Origin: Polaribacter reichenbachii
GTDB taxonomy: Bacteria; Bacteroidota; Bacteroidia; Flavobacteriales; Flavobacteriaceae
Direction of reading: 5' to 3'
Assembly (NCBI RefSeq): GCF_001975665.1
Contig: NZ_CP019419.1
Coordinates: 2,401,501 to 2,465,500 of the forward strand
DNA: 64,000 bases
Positions 18,777-28,839 of the stretch are shown here, one piece after another. The translations under genes were made by a program, and so were the position numbers. The notes under the pieces were generated by a model. That model was not told the DNA's origin, made no database searches, and saw only the letters and a list, made by a program, of their open reading frames with translations. The number at the start of each line of letters is the position of its first letter. Positions within the stretch are counted from its first letter, which is position 1.

Positions 18777-19673
18777 ATGATAGATTCTTTCTTAGAATAT
18801 TTATCGCTAGAAAAAAAATATGCTCACAATACGGTTACAGCATATAAAAACGATTTAATTTCATTTAGAGATTTCTTAGAAATTGAATTTAATCAAGAAA
18901 ACTTATCAGAAGTACATTATAACCAAATCAGAACTTGGATTGTTTCTTTGGTTAATTTAAAAATTTCTAATCGTTCAATTAATAGAAAGGTGAGTTCTTT
19001 AAAGTCTTTTTACAAATATCTTCAGAAAACACATCATATTGAAATTAATCCACTATCAAAACACAAAGCTCTAAAAGTTGAAAAAAAGATTCAAGTACCT
19101 TTTAATAGTAAAGAAATTAATGAAGTTATAAATTTAGTTTCAGATCAAAGCGATTTTACTTCCGTTCGAAATAGATTAATTGTTGAGCTTTTTTATTCCA
19201 CAGGAATTCGAAGAATAGAACTTATCAATATAAAAGAAAGAGATATTAATTTATCAGATAGTACAATAAAAGTTCTCGGAAAAAGAAATAAAGAAAGGTA
19301 TATTCCTCTGTTAAAATCTGTAAGTCAAACACTAATTCAATATTTAAGGTTAAAGCAAGAATTTTCTGTAGGTATAGAAGAGCTTTTTATCACAGAAAAA
19401 GGAAATAAAATCTATGAAAATCTTGTTTACAGAATAATAAATTCTTACTTTAGTAGAGTCTCTTCTAAAGAGAAAAAGAGCCCTCACATTTTAAGACATT
19501 CCTTTGCGACACATCTTTTAAATGAAGGGGCAGATTTAAATTCAGTTAAGGAATTGCTAGGGCATTCATCTTTAGCTTCAACACAAGTCTATACTCATAA
19601 TAGTTTAGAGACAATTAAAAGAGTGTATAATCAAGCTCACCCTAGGAGCAACAAAAAGAACAATGAAGTATGA
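18777..19673 (+). CDS. xerC: Tyrosine recombinase of the XerC/XerD type (298 aa)
   Basis: The N-terminal SAM-like DNA-binding domain (residues 1-85, LEKKYAHNTVTAYKNDL) and the catalytic domain are complete: Arg in STGIRRIEL (about 142), HILRHSFATHLLNEG (about 238-252), LLGHSS and the nucleophile Tyr in STQVYTHNS near residue 274. Length and chromosomal context (beside rpsU, hpf and the tRNA-tuf cluster, no mobile genes) fit the housekeeping recombinase that resolves chromosome dimers rather than a phage integrase. XerC and XerD cannot be told apart securely here. Its last 4 nt overlap the start of hpf (ATGA). Confidence 0.88.
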   Translation: MIDSFLEYLSLEKKYAHNTVTAYKNDLISFRDFLEIEFNQENLSEVHYNQIRTWIVSLVNLKISNRSINRKVSSLKSFYKYLQKTHHIEINPLSKHKALKVEKKIQVPFNSKEINEVINLVSDQSDFTSVRNRLIVELFYSTGIRRIELINIKERDINLSDSTIKVLGKRNKERYIPLLKSVSQTLIQYLRLKQEFSVGIEELFITEKGNKIYENLVYRIINSYFSRVSSKEKKSPHILRHSFATHLLNEGADLNSVKELLGHSSLASTQVYTHNSLETIKRVYNQAHPRSNKKNNEV

Positions 19674-19978
19674 AAGTATTCACACAATCCGTTAATTTTA
19701 ATGCAGACAAAGAATTAATTAAATTCGTAGACGAGAAAGTATCAACTTTAAGTAGGTTTCATGACAAGATAGTTGATGCAGAAGTTTTTTTAAAGGTTCA
19801 AAATACAAGTGATAAAGAAAATAAAATTACAGAAGTAAAAATTAATATTCCTGGCAGTGAGTTAATTATAAAAAGAGAAACTAAAACTTTTGAAGAAGGT
19901 ATTAATGCGGCTGTAGATAATTTAAAAAGGCAATTAAAAAGATCAAAAGAAAAGCATAGAGATTCATTGATTTCTTAA
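19670..19978 (+). CDS. hpf: Ribosome hibernation-promoting factor, short form (102 aa)
   Basis: The protein matches the HPF/YfiA family: MKVFTQSVNFNADKELIKFV, then a strand-rich middle, and DAEVFLKVQN followed by ETKTFEEGINAAVDNLKRQL with a basic tail. HPF binds the decoding centre of idle ribosomes in stationary phase. Its length corresponds to the short form, which lacks the C-terminal dimerisation domain. It overlaps the end of the recombinase gene by 4 nt, so the two are translationally coupled. Confidence 0.92.
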   Translation: MKVFTQSVNFNADKELIKFVDEKVSTLSRFHDKIVDAEVFLKVQNTSDKENKITEVKINIPGSELIIKRETKTFEEGINAAVDNLKRQLKRSKEKHRDSLIS

Positions 19979-20035
19979 ATTTTAAAAAAAAATAAAAAAA
20001 GATTAAAAAAAGTTTTTAAATGTAAAAAAACTTTA

Positions 20036-20043
20036 TACATTTG
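20036..20043 (+). promoter_or_regulatory. -7 box of the tRNA-tuf cluster
   Basis: TACATTTG lies 41 nt upstream of tRNA-Thr(TGT), matching TAnnTTTG. No TTG is obvious at the proper distance upstream. The region 19979-20035 is almost pure A and T. Confidence 0.55.
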
Positions 20044-20084
20044 CAATCCGTTAGAAATAGCGGGTTGTTTTTTGTGCAACAAAA

Positions 20085-20158
20085 GCCGATGTAGCTCAGC
20101 TGGCTAGAGCAGCTGATTTGTAATCAGCAGGTCGTGGGTTCGAGTCCCTCCATCGGCT
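20085..20158 (+). tRNA. tRNA-Thr (TGT)
   Basis: The cloverleaf folds with acceptor GCCGATG/CATCGGC, anticodon stem GCTGA/TCAGC, loop TTTGTAA with anticodon TGT, and a T-loop GTTCGAGTC. No CCA is encoded. Confidence 0.97.
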
Positions 20159-20195
20159 CAAAAACAATATAAGTTCATTAAAATAGTAAATTGAA

Positions 20196-20277
20196 GGGGA
20201 GATACTCAAGCGGCCAACGAGGACGGACTGTAACTCCGTTGACTACGTCTTCGCAGGTTCGAATCCTGCTCTCCCCA
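20196..20277 (+). tRNA. tRNA-Tyr (GTA)
   Basis: Acceptor GGGGAGA/TCTCCCC, anticodon loop CTGTAAC between CGGA and TCCG (anticodon GTA), and a long variable arm (class II), as expected for bacterial tRNA-Tyr. Confidence 0.97.
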
Positions 20278-20291
20278 CAAATTTACATTTT

Positions 20292-20364
20292 GCGAAAGTA
20301 GCTCAGTTGGTAGAGCGTCAGCCTTCCAAGCTGAATGTCGCCGGTTCGAACCCGGTCTTTCGCT
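20292..20364 (+). tRNA. tRNA-Gly (TCC)
   Basis: Acceptor GCGAAAG/CTTTCGC, D-arm AGCTCAGTTGGTAGAGC, anticodon TCC within CAGCCTTCCAAGCTG, T-arm CCGGTTCGAACCCGG. Confidence 0.97.
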
Positions 20365-20382
20365 CAAAAAAAAATCAACAAA

Positions 20383-20455
20383 GCCGGTGTAGCTCAGTTG
20401 GTAGAGCGCATCCTTGGTAGGGATGAGGTCACGGGTTCAAATCCCGTCATTGGCT
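20383..20455 (+). tRNA. tRNA-Thr (GGT)
   Basis: Anticodon stem CATCC/GGATG encloses TTGGTAG, anticodon GGT. The acceptor stem GCCGGTG/CATTGGC contains two G-T pairs. Second threonine tRNA of this cluster. Confidence 0.96.
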
Positions 20456-20515
20456 CATTTAAAAAGTATTATTAGACACTAAATATATTTAAACTAAGAA
20501 TTAAAATCAATAATT

Positions 20516-21703
20516 ATGGCAAAAGGAACTTTTGACCGTTCGAAACCTCACTTAAATATTGGTACAATCGGACACGTAGATCACGGTAAAACAACTTTAA
20601 CTGCGGCTATTACTAAAGTATTAGCTGATGCAGGATTCTCTGAAGCTAGATCTTTTGATCAGATTGATAATGCACCAGAAGAAAAAGAAAGAGGTATTAC
20701 AATTAATACTTCTCACGTAGAGTATCAAACTGCTAATCGTCACTATGCACACGTTGACTGTCCAGGTCACGCGGATTATGTAAAGAACATGGTTACAGGA
20801 GCTGCTCAAATGGATGGTGCAATCTTAGTTGTTGCTGCTACAGATGGTCCAATGCCTCAAACTAGAGAGCATATCTTATTAGGTCGTCAGGTGGGTATTC
20901 CACGTATCGTTGTTTTCTTAAACAAAGTTGATATGGTAGATGATGAAGAGCTTTTAGAGTTAGTTGATATGGAGGTAAGAGAATTATTATCTTTCTATGA
21001 ATACGATGGTGATGAAGGACCTGTTGTTTCTGGATCTGCTTTAGGTGCTTTAAATGGCGAAGAAAAATGGGTTAATACTGTTTTAGAATTAATGGAAGCA
21101 GTTGATAACTGGATTGAAGAGCCTTTAAGAGAGGTTGATAAAGATTTCTTAATGCCAGTAGAAGATGTATTCTCAATTACTGGTCGTGGAACTGTAGCTA
21201 CAGGTCGTATCGAAACAGGTATTGCTAATACAGGGGATGTTGTTGATATTATTGGTATGGGAGCTGAAAAAATGACTTCTACTATTACTGGTATTGAAAT
21301 GTTCCGTCAAATCTTAGATAGAGGTGAAGCTGGAGATAATGCAGGTATCTTATTAAGAGGTATTGCAAAAGAAGATATTAAAAGAGGTATGGTAATCTGT
21401 AAGCCAGGTTCTGTAACTCCTCATGCTAAGTTTAAAGCAGAGGTTTATGTTCTTAAGAAAGAAGAAGGTGGACGTCACACTCCATTCCATAACAACTACC
21501 GTCCTCAGTTTTATGTAAGAACTACGGATGTTACAGGTACAATTAATTTACCTTCAGGTGTAGAAATGGTTATGCCAGGAGATAACTTAACAATTACAGT
21601 AGACTTAATTCAGCCAATCGCATTAAATGTTGGTTTACGTTTTGCAATCCGTGAAGGAGGTAGAACAGTAGGAGCTGGTCAGGTTACTGAGTTATTAGAC
21701 TAA
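20516..21703 (+). CDS. tuf: Elongation factor Tu
   Basis: EF-Tu delivers aminoacyl-tRNA to the ribosome as a GTP complex. GTPase motifs: GHVDHGKTT at residues 19-27, the switch I region with [19 protein letters not shown] near 80-87, and NKVDMVD. Domains 2 and 3 are complete to the conserved [10 protein letters not shown] end; 395 residues is the standard size. Codon use is biased and regular compared with nearby genes, as expected for a very highly expressed protein. It is embedded among tRNA genes, an ancestral arrangement. Confidence 0.98.
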   Translation: MAKGTFDRSKPHLNIGTIGHVDHGKTTLTAAITKVLADAGFSEARSFDQIDNAPEEKERGITINTSHVEYQTANRHYAHVDCPGHADYVKNMVTGAAQMDGAILVVAATDGPMPQTREHILLGRQVGIPRIVVFLNKVDMVDDEELLELVDMEVRELLSFYEYDGDEGPVVSGSALGALNGEEKWVNTVLELMEAVDNWIEEPLREVDKDFLMPVEDVFSITGRGTVATGRIETGIANTGDVVDIIGMGAEKMTSTITGIEMFRQILDRGEAGDNAGILLRGIAKEDIKRGMVICKPGSVTPHAKFKAEVYVLKKEEGGRHTPFHNNYRPQFYVRTTDVTGTINLPSGVEMVMPGDNLTITVDLIQPIALNVGLRFAIREGGRTVGAGQVTELLD

Positions 21704-21733
21704 TATTTTAGTTTACTAATTATATATAAATTC

Positions 21734-21766
21734 AAAGGGTGTCCCATTTTAATGGGACGCCTTTAT
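21734..21766 (+). terminator. Hairpin after tuf (partial terminator or processing site)
   Basis: AAAGG-GT-GTCCCATT pairs with AATGGGAC-G-CCTTT around a short loop, with one internal asymmetry. Only a weak T/A tail follows and tRNA-Trp begins 15 nt later, so the hairpin may limit read-through or mark an RNA processing point rather than stop transcription fully. Confidence 0.55.
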
Positions 21767-21781
21767 GAATAAATAATAGAG

Positions 21782-21854
21782 ACGGGTTTAGCTCAGTTGG
21801 TAGAGCACTGGTCTCCAAAACCAGGTGTCGGGGGTTCGAGCCCCTCAATCCGTG
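21782..21854 (+). tRNA. tRNA-Trp (CCA)
   Basis: Acceptor ACGGGTT/AATCCGT with a G discriminator, anticodon stem CTGGT/ACCAG around CTCCAAA giving CCA, and T-arm GGGGGTTCGAGCCCC. It lies between tuf and secE. Confidence 0.97.
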
Positions 21855-21872
21855 CAAAACAAAATAAGTAAG

Positions 21873-22061
21873 ATGAACTTTATACAATATATCAAAGATT
21901 CTTTTGACGAATTAAGTAACCATATGACTTGGATATCTAAAGAAGATGCCCAAAAAACTACTGTTACTGTAGCTGTTTTTACAATTGTATTCGCATTAGC
22001 AGTTGCTGGTATAGATTATGTTTTTCAAACTGGATTAGATAACTTTTTCAAATTATTTTAA
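21873..22061 (+). CDS. secE: Preprotein translocase subunit SecE (62 aa)
   Basis: A short protein with an amphipathic N-terminus (FIQYIKDSFDELSNHMTWISK) and one membrane helix (VAVFTIVFALAVAGIDYVF), the minimal SecE of bacteria with a single transmembrane segment. SecE clamps SecY in the translocon. The frame is open further upstream into the tRNA-Trp gene, so the start must be the ATG at 21873. It precedes nusG by 10 nt, the conserved secE-nusG order. Confidence 0.93.
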   Translation: MNFIQYIKDSFDELSNHMTWISKEDAQKTTVTVAVFTIVFALAVAGIDYVFQTGLDNFFKLF

Positions 22062-22071
22062 GAAATAAATT

Positions 22072-22620
22072 ATGGCTGATTCAGTGATGAAATGGTATGT
22101 TGTTAGAGCCATTGGAGGACAAGAGAATAAAGTTAAAAATTATATTGAAACAGAGATCTCTAGAGTAGGTTTATCTGATTATGTAAATCAGGTTATTGTA
22201 CCTACAGAAAAGGTGGTTCAAATAAGAAACGGAAAAAAAGTTAATAGAGAAAGAGTTTATTTTCCGGGGTATATTATGGTAGAGGCTAATCTATCAGGTG
22301 AGGTTCCTCACGTTATCAAAGCAATTACTGGTGTTATTGGGTTTTTAGGTGAAACAAAAGGTGGTGAGCCTGTGCCTATGAGAAAGTCTGAAGTAAACAG
22401 AATGTTAGGTAAGGTCGATGAACTTTCTGTGCAAGATGAAAATATTGCAATTCCTTATAACCAAGGAGAAACTGTAAAAGTTGTAGATGGTCCTTTTAAT
22501 GGATTTGACGGAACTATAGAAAAAGTAAATGAAGAAAAGCGTAAACTTGAAGTAATGGTGAAAATATTCGGAAGAAAAACTCCATTAGAATTAAGTTATA
22601 TGCAAGTAGAAAAGATATAA
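22072..22620 (+). CDS. nusG: Transcription termination/antitermination factor NusG
   Basis: The NGN domain (KWYVVRAIGGQENKVKNYIE, then FPGYIMVEA) and the C-terminal KOW domain (GETVKVVDGPFNGFDGTIEK) are both present in 182 residues. NusG binds RNA polymerase and couples it to Rho or the ribosome. The gene sits between secE and rplK. A 68-nt gap to rplK shows no terminator. Confidence 0.96.
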   Translation: MADSVMKWYVVRAIGGQENKVKNYIETEISRVGLSDYVNQVIVPTEKVVQIRNGKKVNRERVYFPGYIMVEANLSGEVPHVIKAITGVIGFLGETKGGEPVPMRKSEVNRMLGKVDELSVQDENIAIPYNQGETVKVVDGPFNGFDGTIEKVNEEKRKLEVMVKIFGRKTPLELSYMQVEKI

Positions 22621-22688
22621 TTGTTACACAAATATATAGATTTATTTTTTGGCTTCCAACTTAAAATAAATCATTAAACATTTTTAAA

Positions 22689-23126
22689 ATGGCAAAAGAA
22701 GTTAGTAAAGTAGTTAAGTTACAAGTAAGGGGAGGCGCAGCGAATCCATCGCCGCCGGTTGGACCCGCTTTAGGAGCTGCTGGTGTTAACATTATGGAGT
22801 TCTGTAAACAGTTTAATGCAAGAACGCAAGACAAACAAGGTAAAGTTTTACCTGTTGTTATTACTGTTTTCAAAGACAAATCGTTTGATTTTGTTGTAAA
22901 AACTCCTCCTGCAGCAGTTCAGTTACTAGAAGCGGCCAAAATTAAAAAAGGTTCAGGAGAACCAAACAGGAAGAAAGTAGCATCAGTTACTTGGGATCAA
23001 ATTAAAGTTATTGCAGAAGACAAAATGGTAGATTTAAATGCCTTTGAAGTTTCTTCAGCAATGCGTATGATTGCAGGTACAGCTCGTTCTATGGGATTAA
23101 CAGTAAAAGGTGATGCACCAGCATAA
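22689..23126 (+). CDS. rplK: 50S ribosomal protein uL11
   Basis: uL11 of 145 residues with the conserved [20 protein letters not shown] start, the rRNA-binding C-terminal domain and the end [13 protein letters not shown]. It forms the base of the L7/L12 stalk together with bL10. First gene of the rplKAJL series; rplA follows after 20 nt. Confidence 0.98.
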   Translation: MAKEVSKVVKLQVRGGAANPSPPVGPALGAAGVNIMEFCKQFNARTQDKQGKVLPVVITVFKDKSFDFVVKTPPAAVQLLEAAKIKKGSGEPNRKKVASVTWDQIKVIAEDKMVDLNAFEVSSAMRMIAGTARSMGLTVKGDAPA

Positions 23127-23146
23127 ACTTTATAAAAAGTAGTAAA

Positions 23147-23836
23147 ATGGCAAAATTAACAAAAAAGCAAAAAGAAGCTTACGCTAAGGTTGATAAAACT
23201 CAATCTTATGATTTAGCAGCTGCTTCAGCGCTAGTCAAAGACATTACTAATGTAAAGTTTGATGCATCAGTAGATTTAGCAATTCGTTTAGGAGTAGATC
23301 CTCGTAAAGCTAATCAAATGGTTAGAGGTGTTGTAACATTACCTCATGGAACTGGTAAAGATGTAAAAGTTTTAGCATTAGTAACTCCAGATAAAGAAGC
23401 AGATGCAAAAGCAGCAGGTGCAGATTATGTTGGGTTAGATGAGTACCTTCAAAAAATTAAAGGAGGATGGACAGATGTAGACGTAATTATTACAATGCCT
23501 AGTGTTATGGGTAAATTAGGTCCTTTAGGTAGAATATTAGGTCCTAGAGGTTTAATGCCAAACCCAAAGACTGGTACTGTAACAATGGATGTTGCAAAAG
23601 CGGTTACAGATGTAAAAGCTGGTAAAATCGATTTTAAAGTTGATAAAACTGGTATTGTACACGCAGCAATTGGAAAAGTATCTTTTGATGCTAAGAAGAT
23701 TGAAGAAAATGCAAACGAGTTAATACAAACTATTATTAAATTGAAACCTACAACTGCAAAAGGAACGTATGTAAAAAGCGTTTTTATGTCTAGTACTATG
23801 AGTCCTAGTATTGCTGTTGAAGTAAAAACTGTTTAA
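23147..23836 (+). CDS. rplA: 50S ribosomal protein uL1
   Basis: uL1 (229 residues) contains the signature [19 protein letters not shown], then [11 protein letters not shown]. In other bacteria it binds 23S rRNA at the L1 stalk and represses its own operon; whether that holds here is not visible, as I could not identify an L1-binding fold in the rplK leader. Confidence 0.98.
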   Translation: MAKLTKKQKEAYAKVDKTQSYDLAAASALVKDITNVKFDASVDLAIRLGVDPRKANQMVRGVVTLPHGTGKDVKVLALVTPDKEADAKAAGADYVGLDEYLQKIKGGWTDVDVIITMPSVMGKLGPLGRILGPRGLMPNPKTGTVTMDVAKAVTDVKAGKIDFKVDKTGIVHAAIGKVSFDAKKIEENANELIQTIIKLKPTTAKGTYVKSVFMSSTMSPSIAVEVKTV

Positions 23837-23855
23837 TACGTTAAAACTTATAATT

Positions 23856-24377
23856 ATGACTAGAGAAGAGAAATCACAAGTAATACAAGATTTAACAGCA
23901 GTATTAGCAAACACAAATACAGTATACTTAGCAGATATTTCAGGATTAGATGCACAAACTACTTCTAATTTAAGAAGAGCTTGTTTTAAAGCAGGTATCC
24001 AGTTATCAGTTGTTAAAAATACATTACTTGCAAAAGCAATGGAAGCTTCAGATAAAGAATTTGAAGACTTACCATCAGTATTAAAAGGTAATACATCAAT
24101 GATGATTTCTGAAGCAGCAAATGCTCCAGCAAAATTAATCAAAGAATTCAGAAAGAAAGTAAAAGATAGACCTATTTTAAAAGGTGCTTTTGCAGAAGAA
24201 TCTGTTTACATTGGTGATGATCAATTAGATTCTTTAGTAGATATTAAATCTAGAGAAGAACTTATTGGTGAAATCGTTGGATTATTACAGTCTCCAGCTA
24301 AGAATGTTATTTCAGCATTACAGTCTGGTGGACAAACACTTTCAGGTATTATTAAAACTTTATCTGAAAAAGAATAA
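23856..24377 (+). CDS. rplJ: 50S ribosomal protein uL10
   Basis: Residues 1-120 match the rRNA-binding domain (SQVIQDLTAVLANTNTVYLA, then LRRACFKAGIQLSVVKNTLL); the C-terminal helix (about 140-173) binds bL12 dimers. The usual length of 173 residues. It lies 19 nt after rplA and 46 nt before rplL. Confidence 0.97.
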   Translation: MTREEKSQVIQDLTAVLANTNTVYLADISGLDAQTTSNLRRACFKAGIQLSVVKNTLLAKAMEASDKEFEDLPSVLKGNTSMMISEAANAPAKLIKEFRKKVKDRPILKGAFAEESVYIGDDQLDSLVDIKSREELIGEIVGLLQSPAKNVISALQSGGQTLSGIIKTLSEKE

Positions 24378-24423
24378 GCGCACAAATAAACTATAATAAA
24401 ACAAAATTTTAAAAACAATTAAA

Positions 24424-24801
24424 ATGGCAGAATTAAAAGATTTCGCAGAGCAATTAGTTAACTTAACAGTAAAAGAAGTTAATGAATTAGCTACTATTTT
24501 AAAAGACGAGTATGGTATTGAGCCAGCAGCAGCAGCAGTAGCAGTAGCAGGTCCAGCAGCAGGTGGTGCAGATGATGCAGCAGAAGAGCAAACTGAATTT
24601 GATGTAATTTTAACTGCAGCAGGTAGTTCTAAATTAGCAGTTGTAAAATTAGTTAAAGAATTAACTGGTTTAGGATTAAAAGATGCTAAAGGTATCGTAG
24701 ATAGTGCACCAGCACCAATTAAAGAAGGCGTATCTAAAGATGAGGCAGAAGGTCTTAAAAAATCTTTAGAAGAAGCTGGAGCTGAAGTAGAGCTTAAGTA
24801 A
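24424..24801 (+). CDS. rplL: 50S ribosomal protein bL12
   Basis: bL12 (125 residues): N-terminal dimerisation domain ([20 protein letters not shown]), an Ala/Gly hinge encoded by runs of GCA codons, and the C-terminal factor-binding domain ([20 protein letters not shown]). It recruits elongation factors to the ribosome. The last gene before two hairpins that separate the ribosomal protein part from rpoB. Confidence 0.98.
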   Translation: MAELKDFAEQLVNLTVKEVNELATILKDEYGIEPAAAAVAVAGPAAGGADDAAEEQTEFDVILTAAGSSKLAVVKLVKELTGLGLKDAKGIVDSAPAPIKEGVSKDEAEGLKKSLEEAGAEVELK

Positions 24802-24808
24802 AATACAT

Positions 24809-24890
24809 ATTCCTGATTTTTGTAAGAATCAAAAACAGGAAAACAAATTTAGGTTTAGGTACTAAAAACTATTGTTTTTAGACCTAAACC
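24809..24890 (+). promoter_or_regulatory. Two successive hairpins between rplL and rpoB
   Basis: Hairpin 1 pairs TTCCTG(A)TTTTTG with CAAAAACAGGAA. Hairpin 2 (24852-24890) pairs GGTTTAGGT(A)CTAAAAAC with GTTTTTAGACCTAAACC. Each has one bulged A. Neither is followed by a long T-run. Position suggests attenuation or RNase processing that lowers rpoBC relative to rplJL, as known from other bacteria. Confidence 0.6.
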
Positions 24891-24951
24891 ATTTTGTGTC
24901 TATATTCGTTCTTTACTTTAATTCAGATTTTAATCAAAAAAATATTCTCTT

Positions 24952-27900
24952 TTGGCAACGAAAAACACTACTGAAAGAATCAACTTCGCAACTTCTCAAA
25001 TGATTAAAGAGTATCCAGATTTCTTGGATATTCAGGTAAAATCTTTTCAAGATTTTTTCCAACTTCAAACAAAAGCAGAAGAAAGAGGAGAAGAAGGTTT
25101 ATATAAAACCTTCATGGATAACTTTCCAATCACAGATACAAGAAATCAATTCGTTTTAGAATTTTTAGATTACTTCGTAGATCCACCAAGATATTCTATT
25201 CAAGAATGTATAGAAAGGGGACTTACGCACAGTGTACCTTTAAAAGCACGTCTAAAACTATATTGTACTGACCCAGAACACGAAGATTTCGAAACTATTG
25301 TGCAAGATGTTTATCTTGGTACAATTCCTTATATGACAAACTCTGGTACCTTTGTAATTAATGGTGCAGAGCGTGTTGTAGTTTCTCAGTTACACAGATC
25401 ACCAGGTGTATTCTTTGGTCAGTCATTCCACGCAAATGGGACAAAATTATATTCAGCAAGAGTTATACCTTTTAAAGGATCTTGGATAGAATTTGCTACA
25501 GATATCAATCAAGTAATGTATGCTTATATTGATAGAAAGAAAAAATTACCAGTTACAACATTATTCAGAGCCATTGGTTTTGAAAGAGATAAAGATATAT
25601 TAGAGATTTTTGACCTTGCAGAAGAGGTAAAAGTGTCTAAGGCTGGATTAAAGAAAGTATTAGGAAGAAAATTAGCAGCGAGAGTTTTAAAAACTTGGCA
25701 TGAAGATTTTGTTGATGAAGATACTGGAGAGGTTGTATCAATCGAAAGAAATGAAATCGTTTTTGATCGTGATACAATTTTAGACAAAGAACATATAGAT
25801 GAAATAATAGATGCAGGTGCTAAAACGGTTTTACTTCATAAAGAAGATAACCATATGGCAGATTATGCTATTATTCATAATACATTACAGAAAGATCCTA
25901 CAAACTCTGAAAAAGAAGCTGTAGAGCATATTTATAGACAATTACGTAATGCAGAACCGCCAGATGAGGAGACTGCAAGAGGTATTATCGATAAATTATT
26001 CTTTTCTGAACAAAGATATAATTTAGGTGAAGTAGGTCGTTTTAGAATGAACACTAAACTTCAATTAAATGAGCCTATAGATCAAAAAGTTTTAACAAAA
26101 TTAGATATTATAACTATTATTAAATATTTAATTGAGTTAATCAACTCTAAAGCAGAGGTAGATGATATTGATCACTTATCTAACAGACGTGTAAGAACTG
26201 TTGGTGAGCAATTAGCAGGACAGTTTGGTGTTGGTTTAGCACGTATGGCTAGAACAATTCGTGAGCGTATGAATGTGCGTGATAACGAGGTGTTTACTCC
26301 AATTGATTTAATTAACGCTAAAACATTATCATCTGTAATTAATTCATTCTTTGGTACCAACCAATTATCTCAGTTTATGGATCAAACAAATCCATTAGCA
26401 GAGATTACCCACAAACGTAGATTATCTGCACTTGGGCCAGGTGGTTTATCAAGAGAAAGAGCAGGTTTTGAGGTTCGTGATGTTCACTATACTCATTATG
26501 GACGTTTATGTCCTATCGAAACTCCTGAGGGACCAAATATTGGTTTAATTTCTTCACTTTCTGTATTTGCAAAAGTGAATAACTTAGGATTTATAGAAAC
26601 ACCTTATAGAAAAGTTGACAACGGAATTGTAGAAAAAGCAGAACCAACTTATTTAAGTGCTGAAGAGGAAGAAGGTATGAAATTTGCCCAATCTAATTTA
26701 GAATTAAATGAAGATGGTAGTTTTGTGTCTGATAGAGTTATTGCTCGTGAAGAAGGAGATTTCCCAGTTGTTAGCCCAGATGCAATTGACTATATGGACG
26801 TTGCTCCAAATCAAATTGCTTCTATATCTGCATCTTTAATTCCATTTTTGGAGCATGATGATGCCAACCGTGCTTTGATGGGGTCGAATATGATGCGTCA
26901 AGCAGTTCCTTTATTACGTCCAGAATCTCCAATTGTTGGTACAGGTTTGGAGCGTAGAGTTGCAAAAGATTCAAGAATTCTAATTAATGCAGAAGGAGCA
27001 GGTGTAGTTACTTATGTAGATGCTAATAAAATTACAATTAAGTACGATAGAACTGAAGAAGAAAAAATGGTAAGTTTTGATTCTGATGAAACATCTTATA
27101 ACTTAATTAAATTTAGAAAAACCAACCAAGGTACTTCTATCAACTTAAAACCGATTGTAGAAAAAGGTGATAGAGTAGAAGAAGGACAAGTACTTTGTGA
27201 AGGTTATGCAACACAAAAAGGAGAATTAGCTTTAGGTAGAAATATGAAAGTAGCCTTTATGCCTTGGAAAGGGTATAACTTTGAGGATGCAATTGTAATT
27301 TCTGAAAAAGTTGTTCGTGAAGATATATTTACATCTATTCATATTGATGAGTATTCTTTAGATGTTAGAGATACAAAATTAGGTACTGAAGAGTTAACTA
27401 ATGATATTCCTAACGTTTCTGAAGAAGCTACAAAAGATTTAGATGAAAATGGAATGATAAGAATTGGAGCTGAAGTTAATCCTGGTGATATCTTAATTGG
27501 TAAAATTACACCAAAAGGAGAATCTGACCCAACTCCAGAAGAAAAATTATTACGTGCTATTTTTGGTGATAAAGCAGGTGATGTAAAAGATGCATCATTA
27601 AAAGCTTCTCCATCTTTAAGAGGTGTAGTAATTGATAAAAAATTATTCAGAAGAGCTGTAAAAGATAAGAACAAGAGATTAAGAGATAAAGAAGCTGTTG
27701 CTACTTTAGAACAATCTTTCGTTTCTAAATTCGAAAGTTTAAAAGACGAATTAATTGAGAAATTATTCACTTTAATTAGTGGTAAAACTTCTCAAGGTGT
27801 ATTTAACGATTTAGGAGAAGAAGTTTTACCAAAAGGTAAAAAATATACTCTAAAAATGTTAAATTCTGTTGATGATTATGTGCATTTAACAGGTTCTTGG

Positions 27901-28761
27901 ACAACTGATAGCGACTTAAATAGTTTAGTAGGTGAATTAGTTCACAACTATAAGATTAAAGTAAATGATTTACAAGGTAATTTACGTCGTCAGAAATTTA
28001 CAATTTCAGTTGGAGATGAATTACCAGCAGGTATTTTAAAATTAGCCAAAGTTTACATCGCTAAAAAACGTAAGTTAAAAGTGGGTGATAAAATGGCAGG
28101 TCGTCATGGAAATAAAGGTATTGTTGCTCGTATTGTAAGAGCAGAAGATATGCCTTTCTTAGAAGACGGAACTCCAGTAGATATCGTATTGAATCCATTA
28201 GGTGTACCTTCTCGTATGAACATTGGTCAGATTTATGAAACTGTTCTTGGTTGGGCAGGTCAAAAATTAGATACTAAATATGCAACACCAATTTTTGATG
28301 GAGCATCTTTAGATCAGATTAACGGAATTACAGATGAAGCTGGTGTACCAAGATTTGGACACACTTATTTATATGATGGTGGAACAGGAAAACGTTTCGA
28401 TCAACCAGCAACAGTTGGTATCATTTATATGATTAAGTTAGGGCACATGATTGAAGATAAAATGCACGCGCGTTCTATTGGACCATACTCGTTAATTACA
28501 CAACAACCTTTAGGAGGTAAAGCACAATTTGGAGGTCAGCGTTTTGGAGAGATGGAAGTTTGGGCACTTGAGGCTTATGGAGCATCAAGCATATTAAGAG
28601 AAATCTTAACTGTAAAATCTGATGATGTTATGGGTAGAGCTAAAACATACGAAAGTATTGTTAAAGGTGAAGCTATGCCAGAACCAGGTTTACCAGAATC
28701 GTTTAACGTATTAATGCATGAACTTAAAGGTTTAGGATTAGACGTTAGATTAGAAGAATAA
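24952..28761 (+). CDS. rpoB: RNA polymerase beta subunit
   Basis: A complete beta subunit of 1269 residues. Recognisable parts are the N-terminal lobe ([18 protein letters not shown]), the rifampicin region ([20 protein letters not shown], then [12 protein letters not shown]), the switch and flap regions ([11 protein letters not shown]) and the C-terminal clamp ([20 protein letters not shown]). In the rifampicin pocket Asp, His and Ser positions have wild-type residues. The start is TTG (24952), since [12 protein letters not shown] aligns with family N-termini and no ATG precedes it in frame. Confidence 0.97.
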   Translation: MATKNTTERINFATSQMIKEYPDFLDIQVKSFQDFFQLQTKAEERGEEGLYKTFMDNFPITDTRNQFVLEFLDYFVDPPRYSIQECIERGLTHSVPLKARLKLYCTDPEHEDFETIVQDVYLGTIPYMTNSGTFVINGAERVVVSQLHRSPGVFFGQSFHANGTKLYSARVIPFKGSWIEFATDINQVMYAYIDRKKKLPVTTLFRAIGFERDKDILEIFDLAEEVKVSKAGLKKVLGRKLAARVLKTWHEDFVDEDTGEVVSIERNEIVFDRDTILDKEHIDEIIDAGAKTVLLHKEDNHMADYAIIHNTLQKDPTNSEKEAVEHIYRQLRNAEPPDEETARGIIDKLFFSEQRYNLGEVGRFRMNTKLQLNEPIDQKVLTKLDIITIIKYLIELINSKAEVDDIDHLSNRRVRTVGEQLAGQFGVGLARMARTIRERMNVRDNEVFTPIDLINAKTLSSVINSFFGTNQLSQFMDQTNPLAEITHKRRLSALGPGGLSRERAGFEVRDVHYTHYGRLCPIETPEGPNIGLISSLSVFAKVNNLGFIETPYRKVDNGIVEKAEPTYLSAEEEEGMKFAQSNLELNEDGSFVSDRVIAREEGDFPVVSPDAIDYMDVAPNQIASISASLIPFLEHDDANRALMGSNMMRQAVPLLRPESPIVGTGLERRVAKDSRILINAEGAGVVTYVDANKITIKYDRTEEEKMVSFDSDETSYNLIKFRKTNQGTSINLKPIVEKGDRVEEGQVLCEGYATQKGELALGRNMKVAFMPWKGYNFEDAIVISEKVVREDIFTSIHIDEYSLDVRDTKLGTEELTNDIPNVSEEATKDLDENGMIRIGAEVNPGDILIGKITPKGESDPTPEEKLLRAIFGDKAGDVKDASLKASPSLRGVVIDKKLFRRAVKDKNKRLRDKEAVATLEQSFVSKFESLKDELIEKLFTLISGKTSQGVFNDLGEEVLPKGKKYTLKMLNSVDDYVHLTGSWTTDSDLNSLVGELVHNYKIKVNDLQGNLRRQKFTISVGDELPAGILKLAKVYIAKKRKLKVGDKMAGRHGNKGIVARIVRAEDMPFLEDGTPVDIVLNPLGVPSRMNIGQIYETVLGWAGQKLDTKYATPIFDGASLDQINGITDEAGVPRFGHTYLYDGGTGKRFDQPATVGIIYMIKLGHMIEDKMHARSIGPYSLITQQPLGGKAQFGGQRFGEMEVWALEAYGASSILREILTVKSDDVMGRAKTYESIVKGEAMPEPGLPESFNVLMHELKGLGLDVRLEE

Positions 28762-28767
28762 ATTTTT

Positions 28768-28828
28768 TCAGTAACCAGTTTTCAGTAGCAATTTGTTACT
28801 GAAAACTGAATACTGCCAACTGAATACT
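28768..28828. repeat. Palindromic intergenic repeat between rpoB and rpoC
   Basis: Arms AGTTTTCAGTA (28777-28787) and TACTGAAAACT (28797-28807) form a perfect 11-bp stem with a 9-nt loop. It is followed by two CTGAATACT-type units like those at 18125-18151. The element fills almost the whole gap between the two polymerase genes. Confidence 0.65.
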
Positions 28829-28839
28829 TATTAAAAGAC

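Noticed and set aside
21825..21872. N-terminal extension of SecE into tRNA-Trp
   Set aside because: The additional codons are tRNA sequence; SecE similarity begins at the ATG at 21873.
24526..24594. Run of GCA-rich codons in rplL as a microsatellite
   Set aside because: It encodes the normal Ala/Gly-rich hinge of bL12.
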